Positions 38,592-47,662 of a stretch of 64,000 bases of DNA are shown here, piece by piece; position 1 is the stretch's first letter; every line of letters starts with the position of its first letter. The stretch is taken from assembly GCA_035548175.1 (NCBI GenBank), contig DASZTO010000002.1, positions 1 through 64,000 of the forward strand, given 5' to 3'. The DNA comes from CALCHA01 sp035548175 (lineage in GTDB: Bacteria > Planctomycetota > Phycisphaerae > WQYP01). A program made the translations under genes and the position numbers. Under the pieces are notes generated by a model. The model ran no database searches. It worked only from the letters and a program-made list of their open reading frames with translations, and was not told the DNA's origin.

Positions 38592-38598
38592 GGTGTCG

Positions 38599-39090
38599 AT
38601 GGCCATTGGCGTGATGATTGCGGATCAGACCGGGGCGGTGCGAAGCGGGGGTGCACGGTGGATGGAAATGATGTTGCGGCGGGTGCTGCGGGAGCTGGGC
38701 GTGAAGCAGTGCGCGTGGACGATCACCGTCGTGGGCGACGCCGCGATGAAGGCGCTGCATCGGCGGACCATGGGGCTGGGGACGACGACCGACGTGTTAA
38801 CTTTCGACATGCGGGATGATCCGCCGCGCACCCGCGAGGGCGCGGCCGTCGAGCTCGACACCGTGCTGTGCGCTGATGAAGCCCGCCGGCGCGCGGCGGA
38901 GCATGGCCACACGCCGCGCCGCGAGCTGCTGCTCTACGCCGTCCACAGCCTGCTGCACGTGCAGGGATTCGACGATGTGACGCCGGCCAAGGCGCGGCGC
39001 ATGCATCGGCGGGAGGATGCGCTGCTCCAGGCGATCGGCGTGGGGGCGGTTTACGCCCCGCCGGCTAAGGCGCGGGAGGGCAAGCGATGA
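38599..39090 (+). CDS. ybeY: Endoribonuclease YbeY (rRNA maturation factor)
   Basis: A metal-dependent RNase for 16S rRNA 3'-end maturation and ribosome quality control, 163 residues. The family core is present: TTDVLTFDMRDDPP and the metal site HSLLHVQGFDD (about 115-125). In most YbeY the site reads HGxLHLxGYDH; here the third ligand histidine is replaced by aspartate. The GTG at 38593 lies inside the ribosome-binding site GAGG, so ATG 38599 is preferred. The stop overlaps the next gene by 4 nt (ATGA). Confidence 0.9.
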   Translation: MAIGVMIADQTGAVRSGGARWMEMMLRRVLRELGVKQCAWTITVVGDAAMKALHRRTMGLGTTTDVLTFDMRDDPPRTREGAAVELDTVLCADEARRRAAEHGHTPRRELLLYAVHSLLHVQGFDDVTPAKARRMHRREDALLQAIGVGAVYAPPAKAREGKR

Positions 39091-40421
39091 GCCTCCAGGT
39101 GCTCTGGTGGATTTTCGTGAGCGCCCTGGCGGCGTCGCTGGTGCTCTCGACGGTCTCCTACGCGCTGCGGGCCATGTCGCGCGTGGCGCTGGAAGCCGCC
39201 CTCGAGGGGCGCCGCCACGCGGAACGAACCCTCGACGCCATCCTGAAACACCCGTACGACACCGCACTGACCGCATCCACCCTGCGCCTCGGCGCCAACG
39301 TCAGCGCCATCGTCGCCGTCGCCTGGTATTTCTGGGAACTCTACGGCCTGGACAAGCATCCGGTGCGCGTGTTCGGCTGGACGCTGCTGATCACCGTGCC
39401 GGCCCTGCTCATTTTTTCCGTGGCGATTCCCCAGGCCTGGGGCAAATATGCCGGCGAGCGTTTCGTGGTGGCCACCTGGCCCGTGCTGCGGGTGGCGCAT
39501 GCCGCGCTCTGGCCGGTGGTGCGGGTGCTGAAGATTTTCGATGAGATCGTCCGCCGCCTGGCCGGGGTGTCGATCGGCGAGGAAATGGACAGCGCCGCCC
39601 ACAAGGCCGAGGCCGAGATTCTTTCCGTCGTCGCCGAGGGAACCGCCGAGGGCACCGTCGATGAAGACCAGCAGAAGATGATCGAGGGCGTCATCAGCTT
39701 CCGCGATCTTCAGGTCGGCCAGATCATGACGCCCCGCACCGAGGTCGTGGCCGTCGAGGTCGATACCCCCATCCTCGAGGTGCGCGACCGCGTGCTCAAG
39801 GACGGCCTCTCGCGCGTGCCGGTGTTCGAGGGAAGCCTCGACAACGTGGTCGGCATCTTTTACGCCAAAGACCTCCTGCCCTTCCTCAACGTCGCCGGTG
39901 GTTCCGCCGGCGAGGATGAGCAGATGGAACTCCGCAAAATCATGCGGCCCCCCTTCTTCGTGCCGCGCACCAAGCCCCTCCGCGATCTGCTGCGCGAGTT
40001 CCGCGCCCAGCAGGTCCACATGGCTGTCGTCCTCGATGAATATGGCGGCACCAGCGGGGTCGTCACCACCGAGGACATCGTCGAGCAGATCGTCGGCGAC
40101 ATCGCGGACGAATACGAGCGGCCCGAGCCCGAGGAACTGCGCCGCCTCGACGAACGCACCGTCGAGGTCGATGCGCGCATGGCCGTCAGCGACGTCAACC
40201 GGGCGCTCGAGCTCTCCCTGCCCGAGGATGGCGACTACCACACCATCGGCGGGTATGTGATCGCGGCGCTGGGAACGATTCCGCCGCGCGGCGAGCAGTT
40301 GTCCGCCGAGGGCGTCACCATCACCGTCATCGATGCCGAGCCGCGGCGCGTGAAAAAGCTGCGCCTCGAGCTGCCCGCGGCGGAAACCAGCGAAGCGGCG
40401 ATCACCACGACCGGCGTTTAG
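39087..40421 (+). CDS. CorC/HlyC-type CNNM-CBS membrane protein
   Basis: A 444-residue protein of the hemolysin C / CorC / CNNM family, linked to magnesium or cobalt efflux. It has an N-terminal DUF21 membrane domain with several spans, a CBS pair (QIMTPRTEVVAVEVDTPILE through GIFYAKDLLPF; then LRKIMRPPFFVPRTKPL, HMAVVLDEYGGTSGVVTTED) and a CorC_HlyC C-terminal domain (GDYHTIGGYVIAALG). It overlaps ybeY by 4 nt, so the two are translationally coupled, as in many bacteria. Confidence 0.93.
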   Translation: MSLQVLWWIFVSALAASLVLSTVSYALRAMSRVALEAALEGRRHAERTLDAILKHPYDTALTASTLRLGANVSAIVAVAWYFWELYGLDKHPVRVFGWTLLITVPALLIFSVAIPQAWGKYAGERFVVATWPVLRVAHAALWPVVRVLKIFDEIVRRLAGVSIGEEMDSAAHKAEAEILSVVAEGTAEGTVDEDQQKMIEGVISFRDLQVGQIMTPRTEVVAVEVDTPILEVRDRVLKDGLSRVPVFEGSLDNVVGIFYAKDLLPFLNVAGGSAGEDEQMELRKIMRPPFFVPRTKPLRDLLREFRAQQVHMAVVLDEYGGTSGVVTTEDIVEQIVGDIADEYERPEPEELRRLDERTVEVDARMAVSDVNRALELSLPEDGDYHTIGGYVIAALGTIPPRGEQLSAEGVTITVIDAEPRRVKKLRLELPAAETSEAAITTTGV

Positions 40422-40431
40422 GAGCGTGCCT

Positions 40432-40815
40432 ATGGCGGCCAATCAGCGGGCGGCGCTCCTGGAAGCGGTCATGATGCGCAACGAGCTGGTGCGCTCGACG
40501 CCGCACGGCGAGGGGTTGCGCTTGTCGGCGCCGGTCGAGCGCTCCGCCCTGGGCCGGATCTTCGGCGCCGGCGGGGCGGCGGGACGCGAAAAAACCTTTG
40601 AGCTCGATGCGCTCGGGACCTGGGTCTGGAAGCGGATGGATGGCACGCGCCGCGTCGAGGAGTTGATCCGGCAGTTCGCCGCCGAGCAGCGCGTGAACGT
40701 GCGCGAAGCCGAAGTGGCGATCGTCGCGTTTCTCAAAATGCTCGCCAAGCGCGGCCTGGTCGCGCTGGCGGTTCCGCAGGTCGACGGCAGCGCGGGAGGC
40801 GGCAATGGCGCGTGA
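40432..40815 (+). CDS. PqqD-like peptide-chaperone domain protein
   Basis: A 127-residue protein whose C-terminal half matches the PqqD / RiPP-recognition-element pattern: FELDALGTWVWKRMDGTRR, VEELIRQFAAEQRV and EVAIVAFLKMLAKRGLVAL. PqqD-type proteins normally bind a precursor peptide and hand it to a radical-SAM or other modifying enzyme; neither is visible here. The N-terminal 50 residues look disordered. GGAG lies 7 nt before ATG 40432. It overlaps the next gene by 11 nt and follows corC by 10 nt. Confidence 0.85.
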   Translation: MAANQRAALLEAVMMRNELVRSTPHGEGLRLSAPVERSALGRIFGAGGAAGREKTFELDALGTWVWKRMDGTRRVEELIRQFAAEQRVNVREAEVAIVAFLKMLAKRGLVALAVPQVDGSAGGGNGA

Positions 40816-41434
40816 TCCGGCGGCGATCGCGCCGCGCGTGCGGCTCACGGTCTGGCGGGCGGGCGCCATCGCCCTGCGCAGCCTGCGCGCCCGGGCGGGA
40901 CGCGCCGCCTTGACGCTCGTGACCATCGCCATGGCCATGGCGTTCCTCACCAACGTCTGGGCCACGCGCACCCTCGACGCCGCCGCCGCAATGGCCCTCG
41001 CGGATGGCTCCGCAGCCGGCGCCCCGGCCGTCGGACGCACCGTCTGGCTCCTGGCGCTCTCGCTGCTGGTCTGCCTCGTCGGCATTTCCAACGCCATGCT
41101 CATGAGCGTCATGGAACGCTTCCGCGAAATCGGCACCATGAAGTGCCTCGGTGCCCCCGACAGCTTCATCCTCAAGCTCTTCTTCCTCGAATCCCTCTTC
41201 CTTGGGACCGTCGGCACCGCGGCCGGCGTACTCGTCGGCATGGGGTTATCGGTCCTCATGCTCCTGCGCCACTATGGCCCGGCGGCATGGGGTCACATCC
41301 CCTGGGCCGCCGCGGCCGCCATCGCCGCCATCTCCCTGGCCATCGGCATCGCCATCACCGCGGCCGCCGCCATGTACCCCGCCTGGCGCGCCGCACGCAT
41401 GGAGCCCATCGCCGCCATGCGCGTCGATGTCTAA
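40805..41434 (+). CDS. Short FtsX-like permease
   Basis: A 209-residue membrane protein with about four spans, corresponding to an FtsX/MacB/LolC-type permease core. The conserved FtsX stretch VGISNAMLMSVMERFREIGTMKCLGA is present, as is the end motif YPAWRAARMEPIAAMRVDV. The large periplasmic domain between spans 1 and 2 of MacB is nearly absent. No ABC ATPase gene is adjacent, so it would need one from elsewhere. Overlap with the PqqD-like gene suggests joint function, perhaps export of a processed peptide, which is inference. Confidence 0.85.
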   Translation: MARDPAAIAPRVRLTVWRAGAIALRSLRARAGRAALTLVTIAMAMAFLTNVWATRTLDAAAAMALADGSAAGAPAVGRTVWLLALSLLVCLVGISNAMLMSVMERFREIGTMKCLGAPDSFILKLFFLESLFLGTVGTAAGVLVGMGLSVLMLLRHYGPAAWGHIPWAAAAAIAAISLAIGIAITAAAAMYPAWRAARMEPIAAMRVDV

Positions 41435-41560
41435 TACTTCGCTCACTCCCACGTCTTTATCTGTCGCTGCCTCAATTCGGGTAGGCGAATAACCGACATA
41501 AATACTCAGCGGCAGCCTCCCAGAGGCCGCCCACATTTCCTGCCACGCAAGGACGGTTCG

Positions 41561-43111
41561 ATGCCTGCAACGCCCCCAACATCGGTCGCGCCCGTGCCCG
41601 CGCAACGCCCGCTGAAACCCGCGGCGCCCTTTCAGGAGGCCCTCGACAAGAAGCTCAAAGGCCTCTCCACCCTGCCCACCACCGCCGCCGTCGCCGTCAA
41701 ATTGATCAGCCTCGGCATCCACGGGTCCCCCGCCGAATACGCGCGCATCATCGAAGGCGATGCCGGTCTCGCCGGCCATCTCCTCGCCGTCGCCAACTCC
41801 CCCTTTTACGGCGTCCGCACCAAAGTCACCCGGCCCCTCATGGCTGTGAACCTGCTGGGCGTCGGGACCGTCCGCTCCCTGGCGATCAGCCGCTGTCTCG
41901 CCGGTCTCCATCATGCGGTCAAATTGAATGCGGCGGAGGGGCGGGCGCTCTGGGCGGCCACCCTCTGCAAGGCCGTCGCCGCCCGCCGCGTCGCGCTCCT
42001 GCTCGCACCCGGCGATGACCAGGCGCAGCGCGAAGCCGCCGAAGAAGCCTACGCCGCCGGACTGCTCCAGGATATCGCCATCCCCGTAATGGTCTCCTGC
42101 GCCAAATCCCCCATGCTCGGATTGCTCGATGAGTGCGAGCCCGACGGCAGCGCCCAACTGGCGCGCGAACGCGAACTCTTCGGCGAAGATCATACCCAGC
42201 TGGGTCGCCGCCTCGCCGAACAACTCGGTATGCCCCTCTCCTGTCAGACCGGCATCGCGGAACATCACAACGACCGCTGCACCCCCGCCGGCATCGCCGC
42301 CGCCTTCCCCCACTGGCTCGAACGCTGGACCGCCAAAATGGCCGCCCGCGTCCGCAACGCCCTGGCCGGCGATCCCACCATTGCCGACCCCGTCGCCTTC
42401 ATGCAGCAGGTCTGCGACGAGTTCGGACAGTTGATGGCGTTCTTCGGACACGGCAAGGTCGCCGCCGTCAAGCTCGCCCAGCTGCTCGCCGCGGCCACCA
42501 GCGAAATCGCCGCCGCCACCACCCAGCTTGTCGGCTCCGTCCAGGGCCTTCAGCAGCAGGTCACCACCGCCGAAGAACTCGCTCACCGCAACCGCCGCGA
42601 ACGCGCCGAACTCCTCGAACAGGCCATCCGCGATCCCCTCACAGGCTGCCTCAATCGCCGCGGTTTCGCCGGCAGGGCCGCCGAGGCCCTCCGCGTCATC
42701 GGACAGTCCGGACGCCCCGCCGCCCTCCTCTACATCGATCTCGACAAGTTCAAGTTGCTCAACGACACCTGCGGTCATGCCGCCGGCGATCAGGCCCTCA
42801 AGGGCCTCGTCGCCGCCGTCGGCGGCGCGATCCGCGGTTCCGACATCCTCGGACGCCTCGGCGGCGACGAGTTCGCCGTCCTCCTCCTCGAATGCTCCGA
42901 AAACGATGCACGCCTGGTCGCCGAACGCATCCGCCTCGCCGTCCGAAACCTCACCATCAGCGCCACCGGACCGCGCCTCAGCGTCAGCACCGGCGTCGTC
43001 TGCATCACCGGCGGCGAACAGTCGCTCCACGCGCTCCTCGGACAGGCCGATGGTCTGATGTACTCCACCAAGCGCCGCGGCGGCGATGGCGTCTGCGTCC
43101 AGAGCGCCTGA
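41561..43111 (+). CDS. HDOD-GGDEF diguanylate cyclase
   Basis: A 516-residue soluble signalling protein. An HDOD domain (about 30-235, with GLSTLPTTAAVAVKLISL and LGVGTVRSLAISRC) is joined by a coiled-coil-like helix (about 325-355) to a GGDEF domain (about 360-515). The active site LGGDEF (about 433-438) is intact, and an inhibitory site RGSD lies five residues upstream of it. The enzyme should therefore make cyclic-di-GMP and show product inhibition. The signal sensed through HDOD is unknown. Confidence 0.92.
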   Translation: MPATPPTSVAPVPAQRPLKPAAPFQEALDKKLKGLSTLPTTAAVAVKLISLGIHGSPAEYARIIEGDAGLAGHLLAVANSPFYGVRTKVTRPLMAVNLLGVGTVRSLAISRCLAGLHHAVKLNAAEGRALWAATLCKAVAARRVALLLAPGDDQAQREAAEEAYAAGLLQDIAIPVMVSCAKSPMLGLLDECEPDGSAQLARERELFGEDHTQLGRRLAEQLGMPLSCQTGIAEHHNDRCTPAGIAAAFPHWLERWTAKMAARVRNALAGDPTIADPVAFMQQVCDEFGQLMAFFGHGKVAAVKLAQLLAAATSEIAAATTQLVGSVQGLQQQVTTAEELAHRNRRERAELLEQAIRDPLTGCLNRRGFAGRAAEALRVIGQSGRPAALLYIDLDKFKLLNDTCGHAAGDQALKGLVAAVGGAIRGSDILGRLGGDEFAVLLLECSENDARLVAERIRLAVRNLTISATGPRLSVSTGVVCITGGEQSLHALLGQADGLMYSTKRRGGDGVCVQSA

Positions 43112-43154
43112 TTCCCGGCCCCCCTTCCCCCCCGCCCCCCTTCCCCCCGGCCCT

Positions 43155-43736
43155 TCATTGTACCTTGTTGATCGCCGCCACGATCTGCTCGTGCGTCGGC
43201 AGCGGCCGCGCAATCATCAGCCACGTCGCGTCGAACGTCTCCGTCGCCGCCGTCGCGATGCCCACCGTCCCGATCCCGAAAATCCGAAACAGCCACGGTC
43301 GATACAGCGTCGTCCGCTGAATCTTGCGCAGGTTCGCCTGCACCATGTGCACGTTGATCACCCCCTTGATCGTCACGATCCGCCGGTTCGTCAGCAGATA
43401 CACGTGGCTCGTCCACACCAGCAGCGCCCACACCAGCCGCCCCAGGCATATTGCCATCGTGATCGAGGCGATCACCGGCGGCGACAGATAATTGTACGAC
43501 GGCATCGACAGCAACCGCACCGCCAGCACCCCCAGCAGAATCGTCGTCAGGATAAAACGAAAGCTCGTCAGCACGATGAACCACAGCGACGGCTTGGTCA
43601 GCATCAGCACCACCTCGTCGCCGTGCAGCAATTCCTGCGGCACCATCGAGGCTACATATTCCGGCGAGAGCGTTTGCGGCAGGGGAGCCGAATCGTCGGC
43701 GGCGGCATGCGCGGGCTGGGCGGCGGCGGTCTGCAT
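43155..43736 (-). CDS. PH-domain-containing membrane protein
   Basis: A 193-residue protein with two membrane helices (about 50-72 and 88-108) followed by a bacterial PH domain (SHVYLLTNRRIVTIKGVINVHMVQANL, IQRTTLYRPWLFRIFGIGTVGI). The layout matches YdbS/YdbT-type PH proteins of unknown function. The start is the ATG at 43736. It is 36 nt from the hpt stop and may be cotranscribed with hpt. Confidence 0.82.
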   Translation of the reverse strand: MQTAAAQPAHAAADDSAPLPQTLSPEYVASMVPQELLHGDEVVLMLTKPSLWFIVLTSFRFILTTILLGVLAVRLLSMPSYNYLSPPVIASITMAICLGRLVWALLVWTSHVYLLTNRRIVTIKGVINVHMVQANLRKIQRTTLYRPWLFRIFGIGTVGIATAATETFDATWLMIARPLPTHEQIVAAINKVQ

Positions 43737-43772
43737 CCCCCCATTATACCGAATGCCTCGACATCCGCCGTT

Positions 43773-44327
43773 TCAGGCCCCGGCCGGGCCCGGTTCAAAA
43801 ATACGCTTGTGCAGAATCGCAATGTCCGGCAGGTTGCGATAGTAACCGTTGTAATCCAGCCCGTAGCCCACCACGAATTCGTCCGGAATCTCAAAACCCA
43901 GGTAATCCGCCTCCGTCGCCGGCGCCGCGGGAAGCCGCTTCTTCAGCAGCACGCACGTCTTCACGCTCGCCGCCTGCTGCTCCGCCAAAAGATTCCGCAC
44001 CGATTTCAGCGTCCGCCCTGAATCCAGAATGTCGTCGATCACCAGCACGTGCTTGCCCGCAACATCGAATTTCGTCGGATACAAAATCCGCGTCCCCTGG
44101 TTGCTCGTCGCCCGCCCCGGATAACTCGACACCGCCATCACGTCTATCCGCATCAGCACCGGCAGGTGACGCACCAAATCCGCCACGAAAATGATCGAGC
44201 CCGTCAGCAGCGGCATCAGCACGAACTCCCGGTTCTCGTAATCCGCCGCCAGCTGCTGCGCCATCTTGTACACCCGCGCCTGAATCGCGTACCGGTCGAT
44301 CAGTATGTCCCGAATGTCGTCCTGCAT
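43773..44327 (-). CDS. hpt: Hypoxanthine phosphoribosyltransferase
   Basis: Purine salvage: makes IMP or GMP from hypoxanthine or guanine and PRPP. The 184-residue protein has PLLTGSIIFVADL, the AVSSYPG segment, and the PRPP-binding motif VLVIDDILDSGRT (94-106), then FEIPDEFVVGYGLDYNGYYRNLPDI, all typical of Hpt. Length is normal. Its upstream gap of 125 nt faces the divergent mutarotase gene. Confidence 0.95.
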   Translation of the reverse strand: MQDDIRDILIDRYAIQARVYKMAQQLAADYENREFVLMPLLTGSIIFVADLVRHLPVLMRIDVMAVSSYPGRATSNQGTRILYPTKFDVAGKHVLVIDDILDSGRTLKSVRNLLAEQQAASVKTCVLLKKRLPAAPATEADYLGFEIPDEFVVGYGLDYNGYYRNLPDIAILHKRIFEPGPAGA

Positions 44328-44452
44328 GCCGCCTCGGTCCGGTCAGAAATGCGATGCGCTTAAATTAGGGCACCGCCGCGCCCGCCACAAGCGCACCCGG
44401 ACCCGAAAAACGGTAAAGTGCACCGGCGACTTTTTTTCACGGAGGATCCGCC

Positions 44453-45340
44453 ATGAGCCATCTCGCAAGCGTCATCAGCGGCAACGGCGGCCTCCAGGCG
44501 GTCCGCGTCCAGGCGCCCGCCGGCGCGGGCCTGGTCTATCTCCACGGCGCTCACGTCGCTCAATGGATCCCCACCGGCGCAGACGAGGTCCTCTGGCTCA
44601 GCGCCAAAAGTCAGTGGACCCCAGACAAGCCCATCCGCGGCGGCGTCCCCATCTGCTTCCCCTGGTTCGGACCACGACAGGGCGATCCCTCCGCGCCCGC
44701 CCACGGCTTCGCACGCTTGAAGCAATGGACCCTCGAATCCACCGCCCCCGGCCCCGACGGCGCGGGCGTCGTCTCCCTCCGCCTCGATGCCGACGACGAC
44801 ACACGCCGCTGGTGGCCTCACGAATTCTCCCTGCGCCTCCGCGTCGCCTTCGGCGCAACGCTCGACATGCGACTCGAACTCGAAAACCGCGGAACTTCCT
44901 CGCTCCAAGCCGAGCAGGCCCTCCACACCTACTTCGCCGTCGGCGATGTCCGCCAGGTCGCCATCCACGGCCTCGACGGCGTCACCTACATCGACAAAAC
45001 CGACGCCATGAAAGAAAAACTCCAGCAGGGACCCATCCGCATCACCGCCGAAACCGACCGCGTCTACACCCGCACCGCCGCCGCCGTCACCATCGAAGAC
45101 CCCTCCTGGACCGGCACCCACGCCCAGGGACGCCGCATCCTCATCGCCAGGGAAAACTCCGCCGACGCCGTCGTCTGGAATCCCTGGATCGCCAAGGCCA
45201 AAGCTATGCCCGATTTCGGCGACGACGAATGGCCCGGCATGCTCTGCGTCGAAACCTGCAACGTCAAAGACCAGGCGGTCCGGCTGAACCCCGGCGAAGC
45301 GCGCGCCTTAACCGCGCGCATTCACCTCGAACGCCTGTAA
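44453..45340 (+). CDS. D-hexose-6-phosphate mutarotase
   Basis: An aldose-1-epimerase-type enzyme (YeaD-like) interconverting anomers of glucose-6-phosphate, 295 residues. The family's RGGVPICFPWFGP (62-74), AHGFARLKQW (83-92), ALHTYFAVGDV with the catalytic histidine, and WPGMLCVETCNV with the catalytic glutamate are all present. AGGA lies before the ATG. No sugar operon is adjacent. Confidence 0.93.
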   Translation: MSHLASVISGNGGLQAVRVQAPAGAGLVYLHGAHVAQWIPTGADEVLWLSAKSQWTPDKPIRGGVPICFPWFGPRQGDPSAPAHGFARLKQWTLESTAPGPDGAGVVSLRLDADDDTRRWWPHEFSLRLRVAFGATLDMRLELENRGTSSLQAEQALHTYFAVGDVRQVAIHGLDGVTYIDKTDAMKEKLQQGPIRITAETDRVYTRTAAAVTIEDPSWTGTHAQGRRILIARENSADAVVWNPWIAKAKAMPDFGDDEWPGMLCVETCNVKDQAVRLNPGEARALTARIHLERL

Positions 45341-45445
45341 GCAAACCCCGGCGGGACGCACCGCCGATTTTGCCCCGTGCCCGGCCCGCGCGGCGGTATA
45401 ATGCCCGCCGTCTCTCGGCCCCGAGCCGCCGTCGCGGATGCTGGC

Positions 45446-47662
45446 ATGACCACCCCTTCCAAGCAACTGCAGATCCCACCGCCGCAGCAAAACCCGCCCA
45501 CGGCGGCCGCGCACCGCCAGCCTCCCTTCCCCCAGGACACACCTCTCCCCGCCCAACGCTCAAGCGCCCCGGCCCGGCGACCCATGGCCGAACTGGCCCT
45601 CCGCACCGCCGGCGCTCTCCGACTCGGCCACCACGAACAGCCCGAAACCGTCTCCCGCTGGCGCGTCGCTCGCGCCGGCGGCGTCGGCGCCGCTTCCGGC
45701 CTCTTCATCGGCATGGGTCTCTTCGGCCCCACCAGCATCTTCCACCAGTCCTGGGAAGAGTTCGGCCTCTTCATCATGGTCGGACTCATCACCATCATCG
45801 TCGGATTCTCCGTCATCGAACCCTTCGTCGAGTGGCTTCACCACGGCCAGCCCGAACATGGCCGCCGCACCCAGGCCTGGTATCAACGCGCCGCCTGGTG
45901 GCTCGTGGTCGTCATCGCCGTCTCCCTCTTCGCCGTCATGGAAGACGTCCTGCGAGATACCCTCGTCGCCGGACAATCCAACAACATCTCCGGATGGTTC
46001 GTCGCTTTCTTCGTCAGCGGCCTGATCACCTATGGCTGGATACTCGGCGCCAGGAAAGGACCCCCTTTCGCCGCGCTCTTTGGCACCCTCGCCGCCGTCC
46101 TGTGCGCCACCGCCTTCGCTTTCCTCATGATCGCCGCGAGCCTCTTCTCCTGGGCTCAGGCCGATGCCCTCGTCTCCAGTTCCGCGATCGTCTCCGATCT
46201 GCTCACGCTCGTCGCCGCGCTCGCCAATAACATGCTCGCCTGGACCGTCTGCGCCCTCGCAGGCGGCCTCGCCATCGACTACGGCCGCGGACTCACCCCC
46301 TCCATCCGGGTGCTCATCGCCATCGTCGTGGTCTTCGCGCTTGTCACCCTCGGCACATACCCCGTCATCGACGATCCCCGCAACTGGGTCGCCAATGTCG
46401 CCCGCGCCCTCGGTTGGGGCGCAGCCCTCTATTTCTATCGTCCCACCGATGTCGCCCTCGCCACGCGCAAACCGCCCTCCCTGCCGACCAGCGCCCTGGT
46501 AACGCTGGCAATGGGCGTTACGCTCTTGTTCGCCACCATCGCCGGCGCTTATCTCTCTCTCCTCCAGGAAAGTCATGGCGCGGGCCCCAGCCCGGGCCCG
46601 ACCCAGACCAACGCCGTCGCCGGCGTTGCTTACGCCGATCGCGGCCACTACATCCTCACCTTCTGCACGCCCCCCGCCAAGAACCTGCAAATCAGCCCCG
46701 ATTTCGCACTCCACGTCTGGGATACCGAAGCCGGAGAAGAACACCGCCGCCTCCTCGGCCACACCGATCGCCTCCTCGCTGCCACCTTCGATCAGGAAGA
46801 AGTCGGACGCCTCATCTCCGCTTCCGCCGATCACACCGTCCGCTTCTGGGACCTCCAGAACGGCCTCGAACTCACCCCCCGGCACTTCGACCTCCAAAAC
46901 GCCCCCCTCATCACCGCCCGCTTCTCTCCCAGCGGCCAATGGCTCGTCGTCGCCACCGCCGACCCCCAGCTCCTCCTCTATGATGTCCACCAGCGCAAGC
47001 TCGTCCGCTCCTTCGACGACCCCCATGACGTCGACGCCATCGCCTTCCTCGACGATCAGCGCTTCGTCACCGGCGGAGACCTGCTCACGCTCTGGAACGT
47101 CAACGATCCCAAGGCCCGGCAAAGCATGGTCTCGCCCGATGGCCCGCCCAACGCCGTCGCCGCCAATGACTCTCACCACCTCATCGCCATCGCCTCCCCC
47201 TCGGGCAAAATCCATGTCTATCAGCTTCGTCCCGATGCCATCGCGCCGCTCTGGGAGGAAGACGGCCAGGCCGGAGAAGCCGTCAACGTCGCGTTCTCCC
47301 CCTCCGGCAACCGGCTGTTCGCTTCCTTCGAGCGCGGCCTCGTCGCCCTCTGGGATACCGACTCTCACAAACGCTTCTACCAATTCCTCGTCGACTTCAG
47401 CCCCCCCGATAAGCCCGGCGAATCCCAGCCCGCTCCCGTCCTCGACGCCTGCCTCCAATCCGATCTCCGCGGCGTCACCGGCGACGTCTGCGGACGAATC
47501 ATCCTCTGGCGCTTCCCCCACCTCTATCCCTGGACCGATGCCGTCAAACCCCTCATCCCACCCGCTCCGCCCCCGCCCACGCAGGGCCTCAGCCCCCCGG
47601 ACTCTTCCGCGCCGCCCACCGAAACCCCCGGCGCATCACTTCCGCCGCCGACGGGTGACTGA
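45446..47662 (+). CDS. Multispan membrane protein with C-terminal WD40-type propeller
   Basis: A 738-residue protein. The first 75 residues are Pro/Gln/Ala-rich and probably cytoplasmic. About eight hydrophobic spans follow (about 75-380), with a conserved-looking GGVGAASGLFIGMGLFGPTSIF and VAALANNMLAWTVCALAGGL. Residues about 390-700 form WD40-like repeats (LISASADHTVRFWDLQNG, FVTGGDLLTLWNVND, LFASFERGLVALWDTDS). The tail is Pro/Ser-rich. I do not know a named family with this combination. Its 3' end overlaps the convergent ThuA gene by 74 nt. Confidence 0.78.
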   Translation: MTTPSKQLQIPPPQQNPPTAAAHRQPPFPQDTPLPAQRSSAPARRPMAELALRTAGALRLGHHEQPETVSRWRVARAGGVGAASGLFIGMGLFGPTSIFHQSWEEFGLFIMVGLITIIVGFSVIEPFVEWLHHGQPEHGRRTQAWYQRAAWWLVVVIAVSLFAVMEDVLRDTLVAGQSNNISGWFVAFFVSGLITYGWILGARKGPPFAALFGTLAAVLCATAFAFLMIAASLFSWAQADALVSSSAIVSDLLTLVAALANNMLAWTVCALAGGLAIDYGRGLTPSIRVLIAIVVVFALVTLGTYPVIDDPRNWVANVARALGWGAALYFYRPTDVALATRKPPSLPTSALVTLAMGVTLLFATIAGAYLSLLQESHGAGPSPGPTQTNAVAGVAYADRGHYILTFCTPPAKNLQISPDFALHVWDTEAGEEHRRLLGHTDRLLAATFDQEEVGRLISASADHTVRFWDLQNGLELTPRHFDLQNAPLITARFSPSGQWLVVATADPQLLLYDVHQRKLVRSFDDPHDVDAIAFLDDQRFVTGGDLLTLWNVNDPKARQSMVSPDGPPNAVAANDSHHLIAIASPSGKIHVYQLRPDAIAPLWEEDGQAGEAVNVAFSPSGNRLFASFERGLVALWDTDSHKRFYQFLVDFSPPDKPGESQPAPVLDACLQSDLRGVTGDVCGRIILWRFPHLYPWTDAVKPLIPPAPPPPTQGLSPPDSSAPPTETPGASLPPPTGD

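Noticed and set aside
35874..38606. 910-residue minus-strand frame across pgpH
   Set aside because: Antisense of a well-supported membrane HD protein; composition is Gln/Arg/Gly-rich with no known domain.
41246..43213. 655-residue minus-strand frame across the HDOD-GGDEF gene
   Set aside because: Gly/Glu/Ala-rich shadow; the GGDEF and HDOD motifs are on the plus strand.
45560..47521. 653-residue minus-strand frame across the WD40 gene
   Set aside because: Glu/Gly/Asp-rich shadow frame; the plus strand has spans and WD-type repeats.
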